Assembly: GCA_013397435.1 (NCBI GenBank)
Contig: VZRG01001960.1
Coordinates: forward strand, 53,768-117,767
Direction: 5' to 3'
Origin: Erythrocercus mccallii
Taxonomy: Eukaryota; Chordata; Aves; Passeriformes; Dicruridae
Length of the DNA stretch: 64,000 nucleotides
Shown here: positions 23,941 through 36,000 of the stretch, piece after piece
Numbering within the stretch: the first letter of the stretch is position 1
How the letters are laid out: each line of letters opens with the position of its first letter
The notes under the pieces: model-generated
Told to the model about the DNA's origin: nothing
What the model saw: only the letters and a program-made list of their open reading frames with translations
Databases searched by the model: none
Program-made: the position numbers and the translations under genes

Positions 23941-26833
23941 TTAACTAACTACTTATATTAAAACTGTTGCTAATGTGAACATGAAATGTGTCCATCTCAT
24001 TCACAAAACAAACTATAAAAAAGTATGTCCTAGAAATTGTATTTACTTTCTCAGTATGACTCCATATGGACACAACCTTTGAGGGAGTCTGCCTTTCAGT
24101 ATTTTGTGCCTTTTTTTCTACCTGTTCTTACTGTGGACATACATAGTGAACCTCTAATTATTCATCCCTTTTATTTGCTAGAAAACACTCAATATTTATG
24201 TAAATTGATGGTATTCCCATATGCTCTTATAGAATTACACTTGTATTACTTAGGGGTCAAGGAACCTGGTTTTGGAACACCGAGAAAAGATTGCAAAGGA
24301 AACAACCCTTTTCCCCTAAATCCACTTATGGTAATGTGGAGACTTTTTATGGATAATGATATTGTGGGGAGTGGATGGAATGAATAATATCAGATTGGTT
24401 AGATAAAAATGAATGTTGACCCATATATCACTCAAATACATCATGCGATGAAGATTTGAAAGTACAGAATTATCAAAGCATAAAGTACACAGAATAATTA
24501 AATTGTGGCTTGAAATATTGCCAGTCTTTAAACTGAACATGTGCAGAATATAGCAAGGCCATCAGTTTTGTAACAGGATATATTAGCAGTAGAAAGACAA
24601 TACAGTTAGAGGAGTAGTTACACAAGAAAAAGTAGCTGCATGCAAAGGAAGAAAAATGGTGAATTAGGGAACTGGGTTTAAAGGGCTACTGTGAGGTGTA
24701 GCCAGAGATTTTACTGTGAGAAATTTGGTGTTTGACAGAGACAAATTGTAAGCGCAGAAACATGTAGATCTGTTTCCCAAAGGTATTACTAAGCTAGAAT
24801 AAAGAATGCTGTAAGCAACGATATTGTTGGTGGATATTGCTTTTGTTTAGAATTCCCTATAGTAAGATTCTGGAAGATAAATGTAGGTTCCTAAGTGTAT
24901 AGGCTTATCTACTTATTTCAGTCTCACCTTGCAGCTCCATGAAGGAAAGAGATAAGAAGGAAATAGCAGTGCAACGTTTCTTATATTTGTACATAGCTCT
25001 TTAGCAGGCAATGTGTTACATTGAGACAAGAGAGTAAAATAAGGTCTCTGGAGTCTGCTGTGCCATAAATTGTATTTCTGTCATAATGGATTTCCATTTA
25101 TATCAGTGGTCCTAGCCTAGTATGTAATTGGTACAACAAATGCGTTTGAAAATTACTGCTTGTAGGCTTGCAGCTTGTAACATGAGGACTGTAGTGAAAC
25201 AAGGCCAGGTTTGACAGGATTAAACTGGTCATTAACTGGTTTGTGGTGATGACAGAGGTTGTATTGCAATGCCCCTAGGATTAATCATTTGGCTTTATTT
25301 TTCTGATTAGAGCAGGCAACAGAGAGAGATGTAAACACATTTTCTCATCTTATAATGAACTTAGTTAATGGTGTTAGTGGGTGGATTTACAGCCATACGT
25401 TGCTAAGGGGCTCTGTGCAGTTGAAGGGGGGCTATACCTTCAAGGGTTAGTTAAAATTGAAGCTTCTGTGACTGACAGAATTATTTTAATTCATATGTTG
25501 CAACTTCTGTTCTATATTTTAATGCACAAATTCTTTTCTGAAATAGAAGTCCCTTAGTTTAAACAATGGAAAATCTATTGTGTTTTCCATCATCAGCTTC
25601 CACAGAACAATATTTTAGTTCTGGGAACGCAGAATTCATAAAAATAAGTGTACTCAAATAATTTGTAACATGGGGTAGGAAGACTTGCCTCCTGTACTTC
25701 TTGATGGGAAGGCGGTCCCATGTCAACAGTGCTGCTGGGCAGGGATCAGGCTGTCCTGATTTGCCTCTTCAAGCCTAGTCATAAAATCAGTGGATTTGAG
25801 ATTAGAAGGCCTATGGCATCCAGATAGCCTATCCTAATATTAAAAAGGGTTACAACTTGAAGAATAGAAAATTAGTATAGTAGAAAAATCCAGCTCGCCG
25901 AGTGTGCTTGAATATGTGTAGACCACTTAGATACAATCTCATACACTACAGCAGGAGTGGATCTGTGCAGGTATAGGGTCAGTCTGACTCTCCACACTGT
26001 ACATTTTTCACTTCAAACTCACTCTAGTCTGATTCAGTGGATTGGACATACAGTTCCATCTGAGAGAAATCCAGATTGTGCATTCAAGACCACTTTGGAA
26101 TAAAGGTAAAGCAAGGCAGGAGGGGATATTTGAGCACTTCAGAAGTACACTGTAAGTCCCAAATAGAACTCTTGATACAAATCCACCCCAATTTCTTGAT
26201 ATTAAATCACTGCAACGATAAAGAATTCTGCACTATTGAGGTGTTTTACCCATATATCACAAAGAATTTTACAAGTGTGGTTAAAGATGATTATAATTTT
26301 CTCAGAGACATGATCACCTGCTTGTTCCCTTTACTTCCCTAGGGACGTCCATCTCACTACAAAGCAGTCAGCTCTTACCCAGAATTTCTAAGTCACTGAC
26401 AGAGCAAAAGCTACTGTCGATCTGGCTCATACTGCTTTAGATTTTTTTACTTCACAGTGCTACAAACCTTAGCCTTCTTTCATTGTAGCATTCTTTCTCA
26501 TGTGTTTCCCCATTTCTAACATTCAGGACAAGAAAATAAATTAATCAAAAATGTGCCTGGTTGATGATGTTATGACCAAGTGGCTTTGCTTTCTTGCTGT
26601 AGATGCAAGTAGTTGTCAGAGGGAGCTCCCAGTCATGACTCAAAGAGCAAGTCACCAAGAATAAAACAATCCTTACTGCCAGTTCTTGCACCGACTCTGC
26701 TGAGCCCTCTCCTGCCCAGTCCAGGAATTCCAGGTAGGAATCTGTGTTCATGTCTGGGAACATGAGTAATCCCTTTGAGCTTACGCTGGAAAGTTCAGCT
26801 GTTGCAGCTTCTTCCCCCACACAGTCTGATTTC

Positions 26834-26839
26834 TTTATT
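26834..26839 (-). terminator. BRS3: Candidate poly(A) signal AATAAA for BRS3
   Basis: TTTATT on the plus strand lies about 125 bases beyond the BRS3 stop codon on the gene strand. Its use is not provable from sequence. Confidence 0.4.
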
Positions 26840-26960
26840 CTGTATTTTGAAAAATGAGGAACTCCTGAAGAACACACTTTCACAGACAGGACAAGTCATC
26901 GCACCTCTTTCCAGGATCCCAGCAGAAGTGACTTGATCACAATGACTCAGTTTCAATGGA

Positions 26961-27368
26961 CTAAACACTTTCCTCTTCTTTTGTGATGCTATAATCTGTT
27001 AGCAGTGTAACACTGATTTCTGAGCCATGCATGCTGCCTGAGACCGACAGGGCTCTAGTGGGAGAACTACTCTGGGGAGCCCTGGGAGGCTCTGCACAGA
27101 ATGCTGCCTTGCAGCATAAGACTTGCTTTTTAAAATGTTGCCGGAAACTTTTACTCAGCCAATAAAGAGCAAAAGGATTGACGCAGGAATTGCTGAAGGC
27201 CAAGGCACGGGAAAAAATAGTTGCTATCAGATGAAAGGTGGAAGCATCGACAGAAGTGTGGTATGTGAAAGAGCGGTACAGGTAGAGGATGTGGTTGGGC
27301 AGCCAGCAGAAGGCAAACAGAGCCACAAGCACCAGCACTGTCTTTGCAACTCTCTTGCGGGATTCAAT
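26961..27368 (-). CDS. BRS3: BRS3 exon 3: TM6, TM7 and C-terminal tail
   Basis: Begins IESRKRVAKTVLVLVALF after acceptor TTGTAG. Contains YLYRS with R293 and IFSRALAFSNSCVNPF, then a Ser-rich tail ending KEEESV and TAG at 26961-26963. Confidence 0.96.
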   Translation of the reverse strand: MESRKRVAKTVLVLVALFAFCWLPNHILYLYRSFTYHTSVDASTFHLIATIFSRALAFSNSCVNPFALYWLSKSFRQHFKKQVLCCKAAFCAEPPRAPQSSSPTRALSVSGSMHGSEISVTLLTDYSITKEEESV

Positions 27369-30300
27369 CTACAAGAAAGTAATGCATAGCTGGTGTTAAT
27401 AGCAATTAGTAAAATGTTTGTGTTGTTGGTGCTGATTTGCAAAGCAGTGTAAAAGTCTAAATGCATGAGTAACCAAAAAAGCAAAAAGTAAAAAGAAAAC
27501 AAACAAACAAACAAAAACCCCAAAACAGAAGAACTAAACAGGAAAATAAATCTATTTTATAATTTTTTAACAAAGTGCTCCCAGTGCAGACCACATTTCC
27601 TTTCCCTTATAAATCATATGACACTCTCATCTAGACTAGAACTTTAAAATACTGTAATTCATGTGTCAGCTCACATGGATGAGGTCCTAGTGTTTAAAAT
27701 TCAATGTTTTACCTCTTGAGTTTACAGGGTTGTGATAAAGCACAGTTGACCTGTCTCTCTTTAGGAAAGTGTGGACACCCACAAATGATGTCATGAGCAT
27801 GTGCCTAAGTGCACAGCTGGGTTTAGATTAAAATTTGGTATGGGCTGAGTTTGCGGAGCTTTTTACTCCATTATCAGGTAAAGTTTTGTACTTTAGAATT
27901 CGGATTTAATCGGTACAATAGACTTTGGAAAACTGGAGAGTTTAGTGCTTGACCAGAGCTTACCTGCTTACGGGCATGACCGTGTTCTTCAGCTGGCATG
28001 TTAGCTGTACTTTTATATAAAGTTCTGGCAATAAGAAAGTAGTAGACAGAAATGACAGCTAAGGGCACAATATAGAACACTAAGAAGCAAACCAGGGAGT
28101 GAGCTTCCTGCAGAATCTTCTCAGTTACAGGATAGGGAGCACATGCCTCAAAAGTTACATTTTTCTCAGGATTGCTGAAGGAGTACAAATCTGAAAAAAC
28201 AGCTTCTGGGATAGCAAATATCATGGAGACAATCCAAACACATCCAGCTTTACAGCAGGTCTTCAGGAGCGCATCTGAAGTCTGCAGTTCCAAGGGTTTA
28301 ACAATGGCTCTGTACCTAAAATGACCAACATCACTGTCAGAATAAACACAGAAATAATGACACTGCTTAAAATTCTTAAGGCTAAAGCCATTACTGTTCT
28401 TGCTAAACAAAGGGTAATGGAATTTGCTTGGAAATGAAAACAGACAATAGCTCTTTGGAATTAAAATGGAAATGTAAAAATTAAATTCATGCTTGTATTT
28501 TAATGGATTGGCAGGCAGGAATTGCCATTAAAACCTTCCTATGTAAAGATGACTTCTAAAGTTTGGATTGGGATCACTAAGTGCAATCCTCACTCCTAAT
28601 TTTATGACATTGCCTTGAAAGATAAATGAGGGAATTAGTATGCAAAACTGATGAAGGTGTGAAGCAAGTTAACTATTTTATAAATACATGAAACCAAGCA
28701 TGTTTACCCCTCCTTTTTTCCGTCTTCCTAAGACCCTTGCTGATTGCAGTGCTCTAACTCAAAATAATGATCCAGGATTCATTCATATTTATAAAGCAGG
28801 AGGGGGCACTGCTGTTGATTCATGCCTGTGATTCTGCAGCATATGGACTGAGTCAGGCATATCAGAAAAATCTGGATTAATCTATAGATGTTTGATAATC
28901 TGTGTGGAGATGGGACATGGGAAAAGACCAACTTCCATGACGGTGGATGAAGTACAGGGAACAATATACCCTGCTCCTAAAGGGAGTCTTGATAATGCAG
29001 AAAGAAGCAATCCCTCCAGGAGAGCACAAGGCTGGCATGAAAAGAAAGGTGGTGAAGAAGGACCCAGAGGTTAAGACAGCTTAGTTGTACCATTTTGCAC
29101 AAGCTGAGGATATGGTCTTTTTCTCCTCTAGGCAAATTTAAATAGAAAACTGGAAGCTGGCTTGTTATTTATCAAATAAATACCATTTTCATTGACTTTG
29201 AGCTCTTCTAGCATACTGGGAGACAACAGGCTGGCGCTAAGCACATGACTGATCTGAGCTTGCTCTGTAAGTTTATGATATATTTACTCTGTGAGAATGT
29301 AGTGCAGAATATTTCTGTAACAGCCACCATGAAGAATTAAGTACAGAAGCAAGTGTGTAAACCACAGAATCAGAGAAAAGTTGGGGTTGGAAGAGATCTT
29401 TAAAGGTCATTTTGTCATGGTGAATTCTGAATTGACATCCTACAGGACCAAGACCTTGGAGCTACAATAGATATTTCACTGTAAACATTACCTTTATCTT
29501 CAGCAGTAGGTAAAAAACCCTAAAATAAACCCAAACTAAAACAACAACAAAAAAAGCAAAATGTTAGGTAGTATTAGGAAAATAATGGATAGCAAAATAG
29601 ACAATTGTGCAATTACCTGTATCTGTGATTCATGCAACTTTTGATTACCATATGTTGCTCTGCACACCTTAGCTAATAGAAACACAAACAACCTAAGGAT
29701 GGATTATGACATGAATAGCCTGGAGACATGAATAGGGATCACTGTCTCTTCTGACACAAGAGCCAACACCATCAAATGAAGCCGTGTACAGTGCAGAAAC
29801 AAAACCCGTTGTTTTGTACAGGCAGTCAAAATCATTGCTAAGCAAGTTCAAGAAGAGGCTGAACAAGTATCCAGAAGAGAAATCCTCTGAGGTTATTAAA
29901 CAGACAGAAATCACATCAGTTAAGTGTCACCTGATGGCATAGGGTTAATAAATGTTGTTGGACAGAGGTTTTTGTTTTTCCTATGTGTCTTTTCTTGTCC
30001 TTATAGTATCACTGCTGGAGGCTGATGTTGGTCTACATGGATCCTTGATTTGACCCTATGTGGCCATTCTTGTGCTGGCTGATTATTTTAGAGTACAATA
30101 ACAGTACCACTGGTAAAATTCTGGACACATGAACAATTTGCTATTACATACAATCCACAATTGCTGGTGGACAAGATGAAGATTTTTTCTCTCTTAATAC
30201 AAAATTTCATCTTTTGTTTTTCTACTTCTTGATGCTCTTGCCCCTGCTGATTGAACTGAAATCTCATCTTAGTTTTGTTCATTCGAGACAGAAGTACACA

Positions 30301-30435
30301 AACAGATTCAGCACTTCCTGACAGCAGTCAGAACACTGATCCCTCCTAGCAATGCTGTCATTACAATATGAGTTTAACTTCACGACCCCTGGGCTAAAAT
30401 ATTTCTGTAAAAGCTAGAACAACTACAAGAGAAAA

Positions 30436-30470
<35 letters not shown>

Positions 30471-31419
30471 TTTTCAAGGTGAAAATTACACTAGCCGTCA
30501 AATCATGAGAATCATTCCTTTGTCCCCTGGTCTGTTCTGTGTTTTCTTTTGGCTTTTTATCCCATGTTAGCCTTTTATGTTCTAGGAATTTGAAGCCTCC
30601 CTGAGTGCATATGTTAAAGAATTTTCACTCATATTCAGTTTTATTTTTCATTTTTCTTGACTACTTCACTGTACCACTAGATAGCACCAATATACTGTCT
30701 TTTTCCCAACTTAAGCCATTTCCCTTTTCTGTGCAATTGAGAAAAACCCTTGTACTGTACTTCAAATTAATAAACGTCAGGAGACTTAAAGACTTTCTCA
30801 CTTCACTCCCTTAAAAATAAGTGCTACAATTTTACTAACAAGATTTTAAAATTACATGGGAGACTGGCAGTTTGGGAGTTCTAGTCTATTATAATCTGCC
30901 ATTTAAGACTGTACAAAATAATAATATATGCTATTTTATTAATTTCAAGCCTGCTGCATCTCCTGGCAAATCAGTTGCACAGACCCACCTGTCAGCACTG
31001 AGAACAGTCAGGGTAAACACTGATACTCCAACTGATGTTAACTGGATAAAGGACAGCAGCTTGCACCCAATTCTTCCGAAGAGCCAGGTATCCACAATGT
31101 AACGTGTTGCATCTATAGGCACACACGTTAACAAAAGCAGCAGGTCTCCGAATGCCAGGCTGGTGATGAAGATGTTGGGAACCGTCTGCATTGATTTAAT
31201 CTTGAAAAAAACTTTGATGAGTATTGCATTTCCAAGGAGACCCACTGAAATGATCACAGCATACGTAACATAAATTGTGCACAGTATTTCTAATCCTGGA
31301 AAGGAGTCTTCAGTCCATTTTTCATTCGTGGTTTCATTATCAGAGCTTGATTCCAGTTCAGTACCATCCACAGATGCACACAAAGTCTGATTAGCTGATT
31401 GCAAGTATAATTGAGACAT
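26961..31419 (-). CDS. BRS3: Bombesin receptor subtype 3 (class A GPCR), complete, three exons
   Basis: BRS3 is a Gq-coupled plasma-membrane receptor of the bombesin/GRP/neuromedin B family. Exons 30989-31419, 27964-28315 and 26961-27368 join in phase into 396 aa; human BRS3 is 399. Seen: extracellular N-terminus with N-Q-T and N-E-T glycosylation sequons; seven hydrophobic segments; D143-R144-Y145 at the end of TM3, split by the first intron; cysteines C119 and C202 for the usual disulfide; FCWLPNH in TM6; NSCVNPFALYW in TM7; a membrane-proximal Cys pair (LCCK) likely palmitoylated. Intron positions match the family. Ligand-pocket residues Q126, P204 and R293 resemble GRPR rather than mammalian BRS3; S314 resembles BRS3. 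Synteny (between HTATSF1 and ADGRG4) separates it from GRPR and NMBR. Confidence 0.96.
27964..28315 (-). CDS. BRS3: BRS3 exon 2: TM4, second extracellular loop, TM5
   Basis: Starts by completing R and reads YRAIVKPLE; carries the CAPYP segment of loop 2 and TM5, and ends HARKQ before GTAAGC, at the usual third-intracellular-loop intron. Confidence 0.96.
29362..29415 (-). mobile_element. CR1 LINE 3'-end fragment (intron 1 of BRS3)
   Basis: ACAGAATCAGAGAAAAGTTG and GGTTGGAAGAGATCTTTAAA match, in reverse, the typical CR1 3' terminus. Short and diverged. Confidence 0.65.
30441..30466 (+). repeat. (AT)13 microsatellite in BRS3 intron 1
   Basis: Thirteen uninterrupted AT units; likely length-variable. 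Confidence 0.95.
30989..31419 (-). CDS. BRS3: BRS3 exon 1: N-terminus to TM3
   Basis: ATG at 31417-31419; encodes the extracellular tail, TM1 (YVTYAVIISVGLLGNAILI), TM2 and TM3 through the D-R of the DRY motif. Donor ACAG|GTGGGT, phase 2. Confidence 0.96.
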
Positions 31420-32382
31420 TTCTTAACTGTTTCTTCCCCCCAGGCTGGACTTCAATTGATCAGTGGTCAGCAGGGTCAATGAAAAGGTACACGTTTGTGT
31501 CTGAAATTCAGATTCCTCTTGCACATTAACAACTTTCACCCCCTTCTGGATGTCAAAACATGCCTAGGAGAAATGCACATAGATCTTGTTCTGAACTGGG
31601 GAGGAGGAGAATTTTTTTATTGGTTTTTAGCTAGTGGAAGAGAGAGGGAGGAGGAAAAGAGAAACAGAGTTCCTTTAAAGACATTAGCTGAAATGAGATG
31701 GGTTTTTTTCTGGGAGATGTCTGGCAATTAAATATCATATTGTATCAAAACTGTAACATTAGGATTTGTATATTATGTAGCAAACCTTTGTTATTGTTGT
31801 TCAAAATTTTCTAAAATGAAAATAAAGTGAAAACCTGAAATAGTTTTTTTCAATAGTAAGGGTAAGCAAAAAATATACTAATTTAACATAAAACTCTTCA
31901 GTAGACAGTAATGGCAGATAAAATATGTCAGAATATAGATAGTATTTGCTGAAAAAGCTATAGAGACAGACTACGCTCTGATATTAGCCTTTCTATCACA
32001 GATATACAGTGACCTTCCAAAAGGCAATGTAAAACCAAAATTTGTGGCCACAGTCCTGGTAACAGTTAGGGTTTTTCCCTTGAAACAGTCCCACTGACAT
32101 CAAAACCACAACTTATACTAAAGTTTATAGCTAGTTACTGGATAGATGCCTGTTATCTTGCAACAACCCATGTATGTATTGGTTGTGAATGGTACAACGG
32201 ATGATTCAAATGTTCTGAGAGAAAAATTACTTTTCTTGATGCTTTCTCAATCAGACATGTTAGTAGTAGTATGGGTCTTCTTATCTTTAAATAAGTGAAA
32301 AGTCAAATCTCAATCTCTTCATGTGCTCAAATCATCTTACTTTGATGAACTCCTGATTAACTTTTCTGTAACCTAAGATACA
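31420..32382. other. Region immediately upstream of BRS3
   Basis: No CpG island or coding exon is seen. It should include the BRS3 5' UTR and promoter, consistent with a tissue-restricted AT-rich promoter, but no start site can be placed. Confidence 0.4.
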
Positions 32383-33057
32383 AGAAATTGTGGTGGGGTG
32401 TTTTTCTTCATGCATATTTTTGTAAACCCCTTTGAAATATTTGTTCCTGTTTCCCCCCAGTATGTTTGGTTTTGTCCCAGGTTTCTCCTCCCTTGCCCAG
32501 CTGTCATTCAGCCCCTAGACCCACCTGTTACCTCATTCCCCTCATGTCAATCTTCCCTAATCCCTGCCCTTGGGTCCCGAAAGTTCCCTGTCAGTCCGTG
32601 TTGTCCCTACCCCCTGCCTAATTCCTCCCTGGAATTCCCCTGTTCCTCGAAGCCCCGTTGGCCCATGTGACCCTTTCCACTCCCATTGCCTTTCCTATAG
32701 GTTGTCATATTGTGAATCCCGCCTGAATCCCCTCCCAGTTTTAGCCCTGGTTGGTTGAAGAATTGTATCCTCCCCCTGTTCCTTCCCTGTTTAAAAGACT
32801 ACACAAGACACGGGCTTTTGGCTTTTTCCTCACTGCTCCCCTTGGGAAATAAAATCCTTTGAGAAGCACACGAGAGACCCCTCCCTGTTCTTTGCTCTGA
32901 TCCTCGGGCATCACAGCCGACTGCTGCTGAGAGCAGCCCGCTGCTGCCAGAATCAGCAGCTCTGCTCTCCCGCCAGCCCAGCCCAATTCGGCTTGGGGAT
33001 GGACACGCGTCCGGGAACGTCAGCTAGCTGGGTTTCTCCGGCATCACGTCAAGAAAT
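32383..33057 (+). mobile_element. Solitary LTR of an endogenous retrovirus with 6-bp target duplication
   Basis: A 663-bp element (32389-33051) starts TG and ends CA and is flanked by AGAAAT at 32383-32388 and 33052-33057. It is C-rich, unlike the AT-rich surroundings. A TATA-like TTTAAAAG near 32790 and a poly(A) signal AATAAA at about 32848 are spaced as in U3-R-U5. No gag, pol or env sequence adjoins it, so it is a recombined solo LTR. Six-base duplications are typical of class II (alpha/beta-like) elements. The element reads plus, opposite to all genes here. Confidence 0.85.
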
Positions 33058-36000
33058 GTGGTGCATTGAATTAAATCTCCTAAAATTAAGAAAGCTAGTT
33101 TCTAAATAGAGGGAGTGGAAAAGGGATCAAAATACTGAAGGCTTATTCCTTGAAAATTAAGATCTGTCGCTGGAGTATTTTCCTTCGTATTGTTATTTAG
33201 CTGTAACATTGGAGTGGAGAAGGTACCCTGCTCAAATCACAAAAGCAGCCTTATAACTGAGTCTCTTTAGCTGCACATTTGCAGACACACAAAATCAAGC
33301 TTGCCTCATTTATTAAAAAAAAACCTTCTCTCAGTACTTTGCATGAAAAGCCTAATTTTCCTCCCCCAGGTCCAATCCTTTCAAATATGACTGTGCCATA
33401 CGTACCAAGTGGTGAAAGACCAAGTGGTAGAATATACATCAAATGGAAGATCTGTGCTGTGGAACAGTGAGAGAAGGAGTCACTGATGGAAAGAGGATTC
33501 ATGGATTAAAAATTCCAGTTATGCTTTTTGAAAGTGCTTTTAGAAGAGAAGTTCTTCTCATCATCAACCAGAATATGTCCTTTCATGCAGTCACAGTATG
33601 TAGGTTGCTCACAGATTTAGGTACCTTTGAGGATCCTGATTATGTTGTCCACCCACACTGGCGTAGTAGCATGTATTATATTTAATACAGAGTTCAGTAA
33701 CTGTAGCAGATTGTGACAACTTAATGTCAGATACTTACATAAAATATTTTGTTTTCCTTATGGGAGATTCAGGCTGTCACCAAACGTTGGGAACTAATTG
33801 CTCCCCACCAAGTGTTGAGTACTTAAGGGTGGCATCTGAATGATGCATCAGGTGTTTAGCTGAAACTGGAATTGAGCTGAAAGAAGCTCACTGCTTGCTT
33901 GAAATGCACTAGAGCTTGGTTGACACACCAAAGCTTGGACAGCAGCAGAGATCTCAACCAACTCTTAGAGTCCCTGAGCTTCCAGAGCCATCCGAGAGAT
34001 TCGGGCTGGCAGTGTGAATTGTGAGGCTCAGAAGTTCTGTCACTTGAGCATTTTGTATGCTGGGATGGAGGCCCTGAACTGATATCCCTCTGTGCAACTC
34101 ATAACCCACAGGACGGGATCCGTCATCTGTGAGTTGCTCCCAGCAGCTGGTTTGGGGATGATTCAAGTATGAAGGGAAAGCAGACAGACCTCCCAAACCA
34201 TATTAAAGCTTCTTGAGGACATCAACATGTGTCACAGATGTAAGCAACTCCAGAAAGTGGCAAAAGCTTAAAATTCTCTTTAGTCCTGGTACTTCATGTG
34301 TTCATCCCAAACTGGACCTGAGTTTGTGTATCTGGACCTGAATGCCGCTTCTGATGCTTCATGCTTTAGAACTGCCCCCTATCTGGAAACACAGACTCAT
34401 TTTCCCTGCTCTGTCTCTAACAGGGCACAGCACATATGTATAATCCTGCTCAAAGCAGCATGAAATTCTACTTGGTTCTCTTTCCACTGAGAAACTGCTT
34501 TTTTCCATCTTTCTGCCTCTTTGTGGGAATGTGGCAGAAGGAAGTCTCATAATTTCTCACAATTCTTTCTTCAGTCCTTATATTACTGGAGATTTTAGGT
34601 TTTCAGTTTCTCTCCTTATGGAGCCTAAGATACTGTCTTAGTGAATCAATAGGAGGTTTTCAAAAAGCACACAAAATAATGTTGTCTAGACCTAATGAAA
34701 ATCTGAAGGACAGACAGCACACCACATTTGCAATTTGTTTATGATAGCAGAATTTTAGCTATTTCTAATAGCTTTCTGTTGTTCAAATCCAGCTGAAAAG
34801 GAAGAGAATTGCATTGTTATTCCAAACTGTAAAGTACTCTAAGACATTATTTTAGAGCTTTACCTCCTGATGTGAAAAGCAATTTAAGTAATTCTGGCTA
34901 TTTTTTCAGGTTCCAGCTTCACAGAAAATAAATGCTCCTTTTGAACTCCATGTTGCAAAAAAATAAGTAAAATACTCAAGAGTATATAATTTAGCTGTAT
35001 TTTTAACGTAAATTTTCTGTTTTAATGCAGTGTGACTACTAACTTAAATCATTGCCATGTGCTGTGTAGTGTCACCCACTCAGAAAAATCTTTCAGAACC
35101 ATTTGCTCTGCACCAAGGCAAAATATGAAGAAAACAGCCAAAATCTTAACTCACTCATTAAAGAAAATTATTTTCCAAAACAGTAAGTATTTTATGTTGC
35201 TTATTTTTGGTATTTCAAGGTACACTGGTCATGCTGCATTGATCGTTATTTATACAAATATGTCAGAATTCTTTGTAGCTGAAGTGATAGGAGCACAAAA
35301 CTGATACACATGGAACTGCAGCTATATTAGCTAGCCTGGTGGTTTTAGGATAATTTTTACTCACTTTTTTCCATTGTAATTTGTATCATTTCTGAATAGA
35401 ACTATTTAGTAGTCTTAATTCTTTTTCCATGTCTCAAACTCATTTTAGCCCCTTTGATTGTCTCTCCTAGCAGTTTCACCATCTGGCTTTATTGCTGGCT
35501 GATGTATTCTTCTGTCTCTCCCCTGAGTGAACTGACGTTAATATTTGTCAGGTGATAACAGTAGAGAGATTCTGAATAGCTTGTCTATCCTAGTTCTGAA
35601 TTAGGTAGACTGTTGAGGCATCTCCTCTTAAAAAAGGCATTTCTTAGGTTAGGATCTCTCTACAGATGATACTGGTTGCTGTCCGTGTGCCCAAACTCTT
35701 TAGTGTGAAGTGGGACTTCCTGCTGGGACACCACAGGCACATTCCTCCTACTCCTCCTAGGATGGATAAAACTGATTTAAGTCTGACCAGATCAATGTAA
35801 ATCTTTCCCGTTCAGCAAATCCCAGTAGCCTTCCTTTTACATTATGTTTTTCTGACATGATGGAAAGATTTTTGATCCTTCATCAAGAAGTCCTGACCTG
35901 GAGTCCTATACCAACTCCCAATTTATAACCCAGACTTTGCATTTGTAACTAGGACTTCTGAAATGTATTTTTCTTCCTAGTGTTGTCTGAACTGGCTTTG

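Larger units (their letters stand above)
21643..26830. other. Intergenic region between HTATSF1 promoter and BRS3
   Basis: No coding exon or recognised element is supported. It contains a near-duplicate 62-bp segment (23528 and 23694), a 13-base G run and scattered short open frames without family resemblance. The longest, 24037-24387 plus strand (116 codons), has no recognisable motif. Confidence 0.5.

Noticed and set aside
32398..32986. Open frames of 60-90 codons on both strands
   Set aside because: They lie inside the solo LTR and reflect its C-rich composition; no retroviral protein is present.
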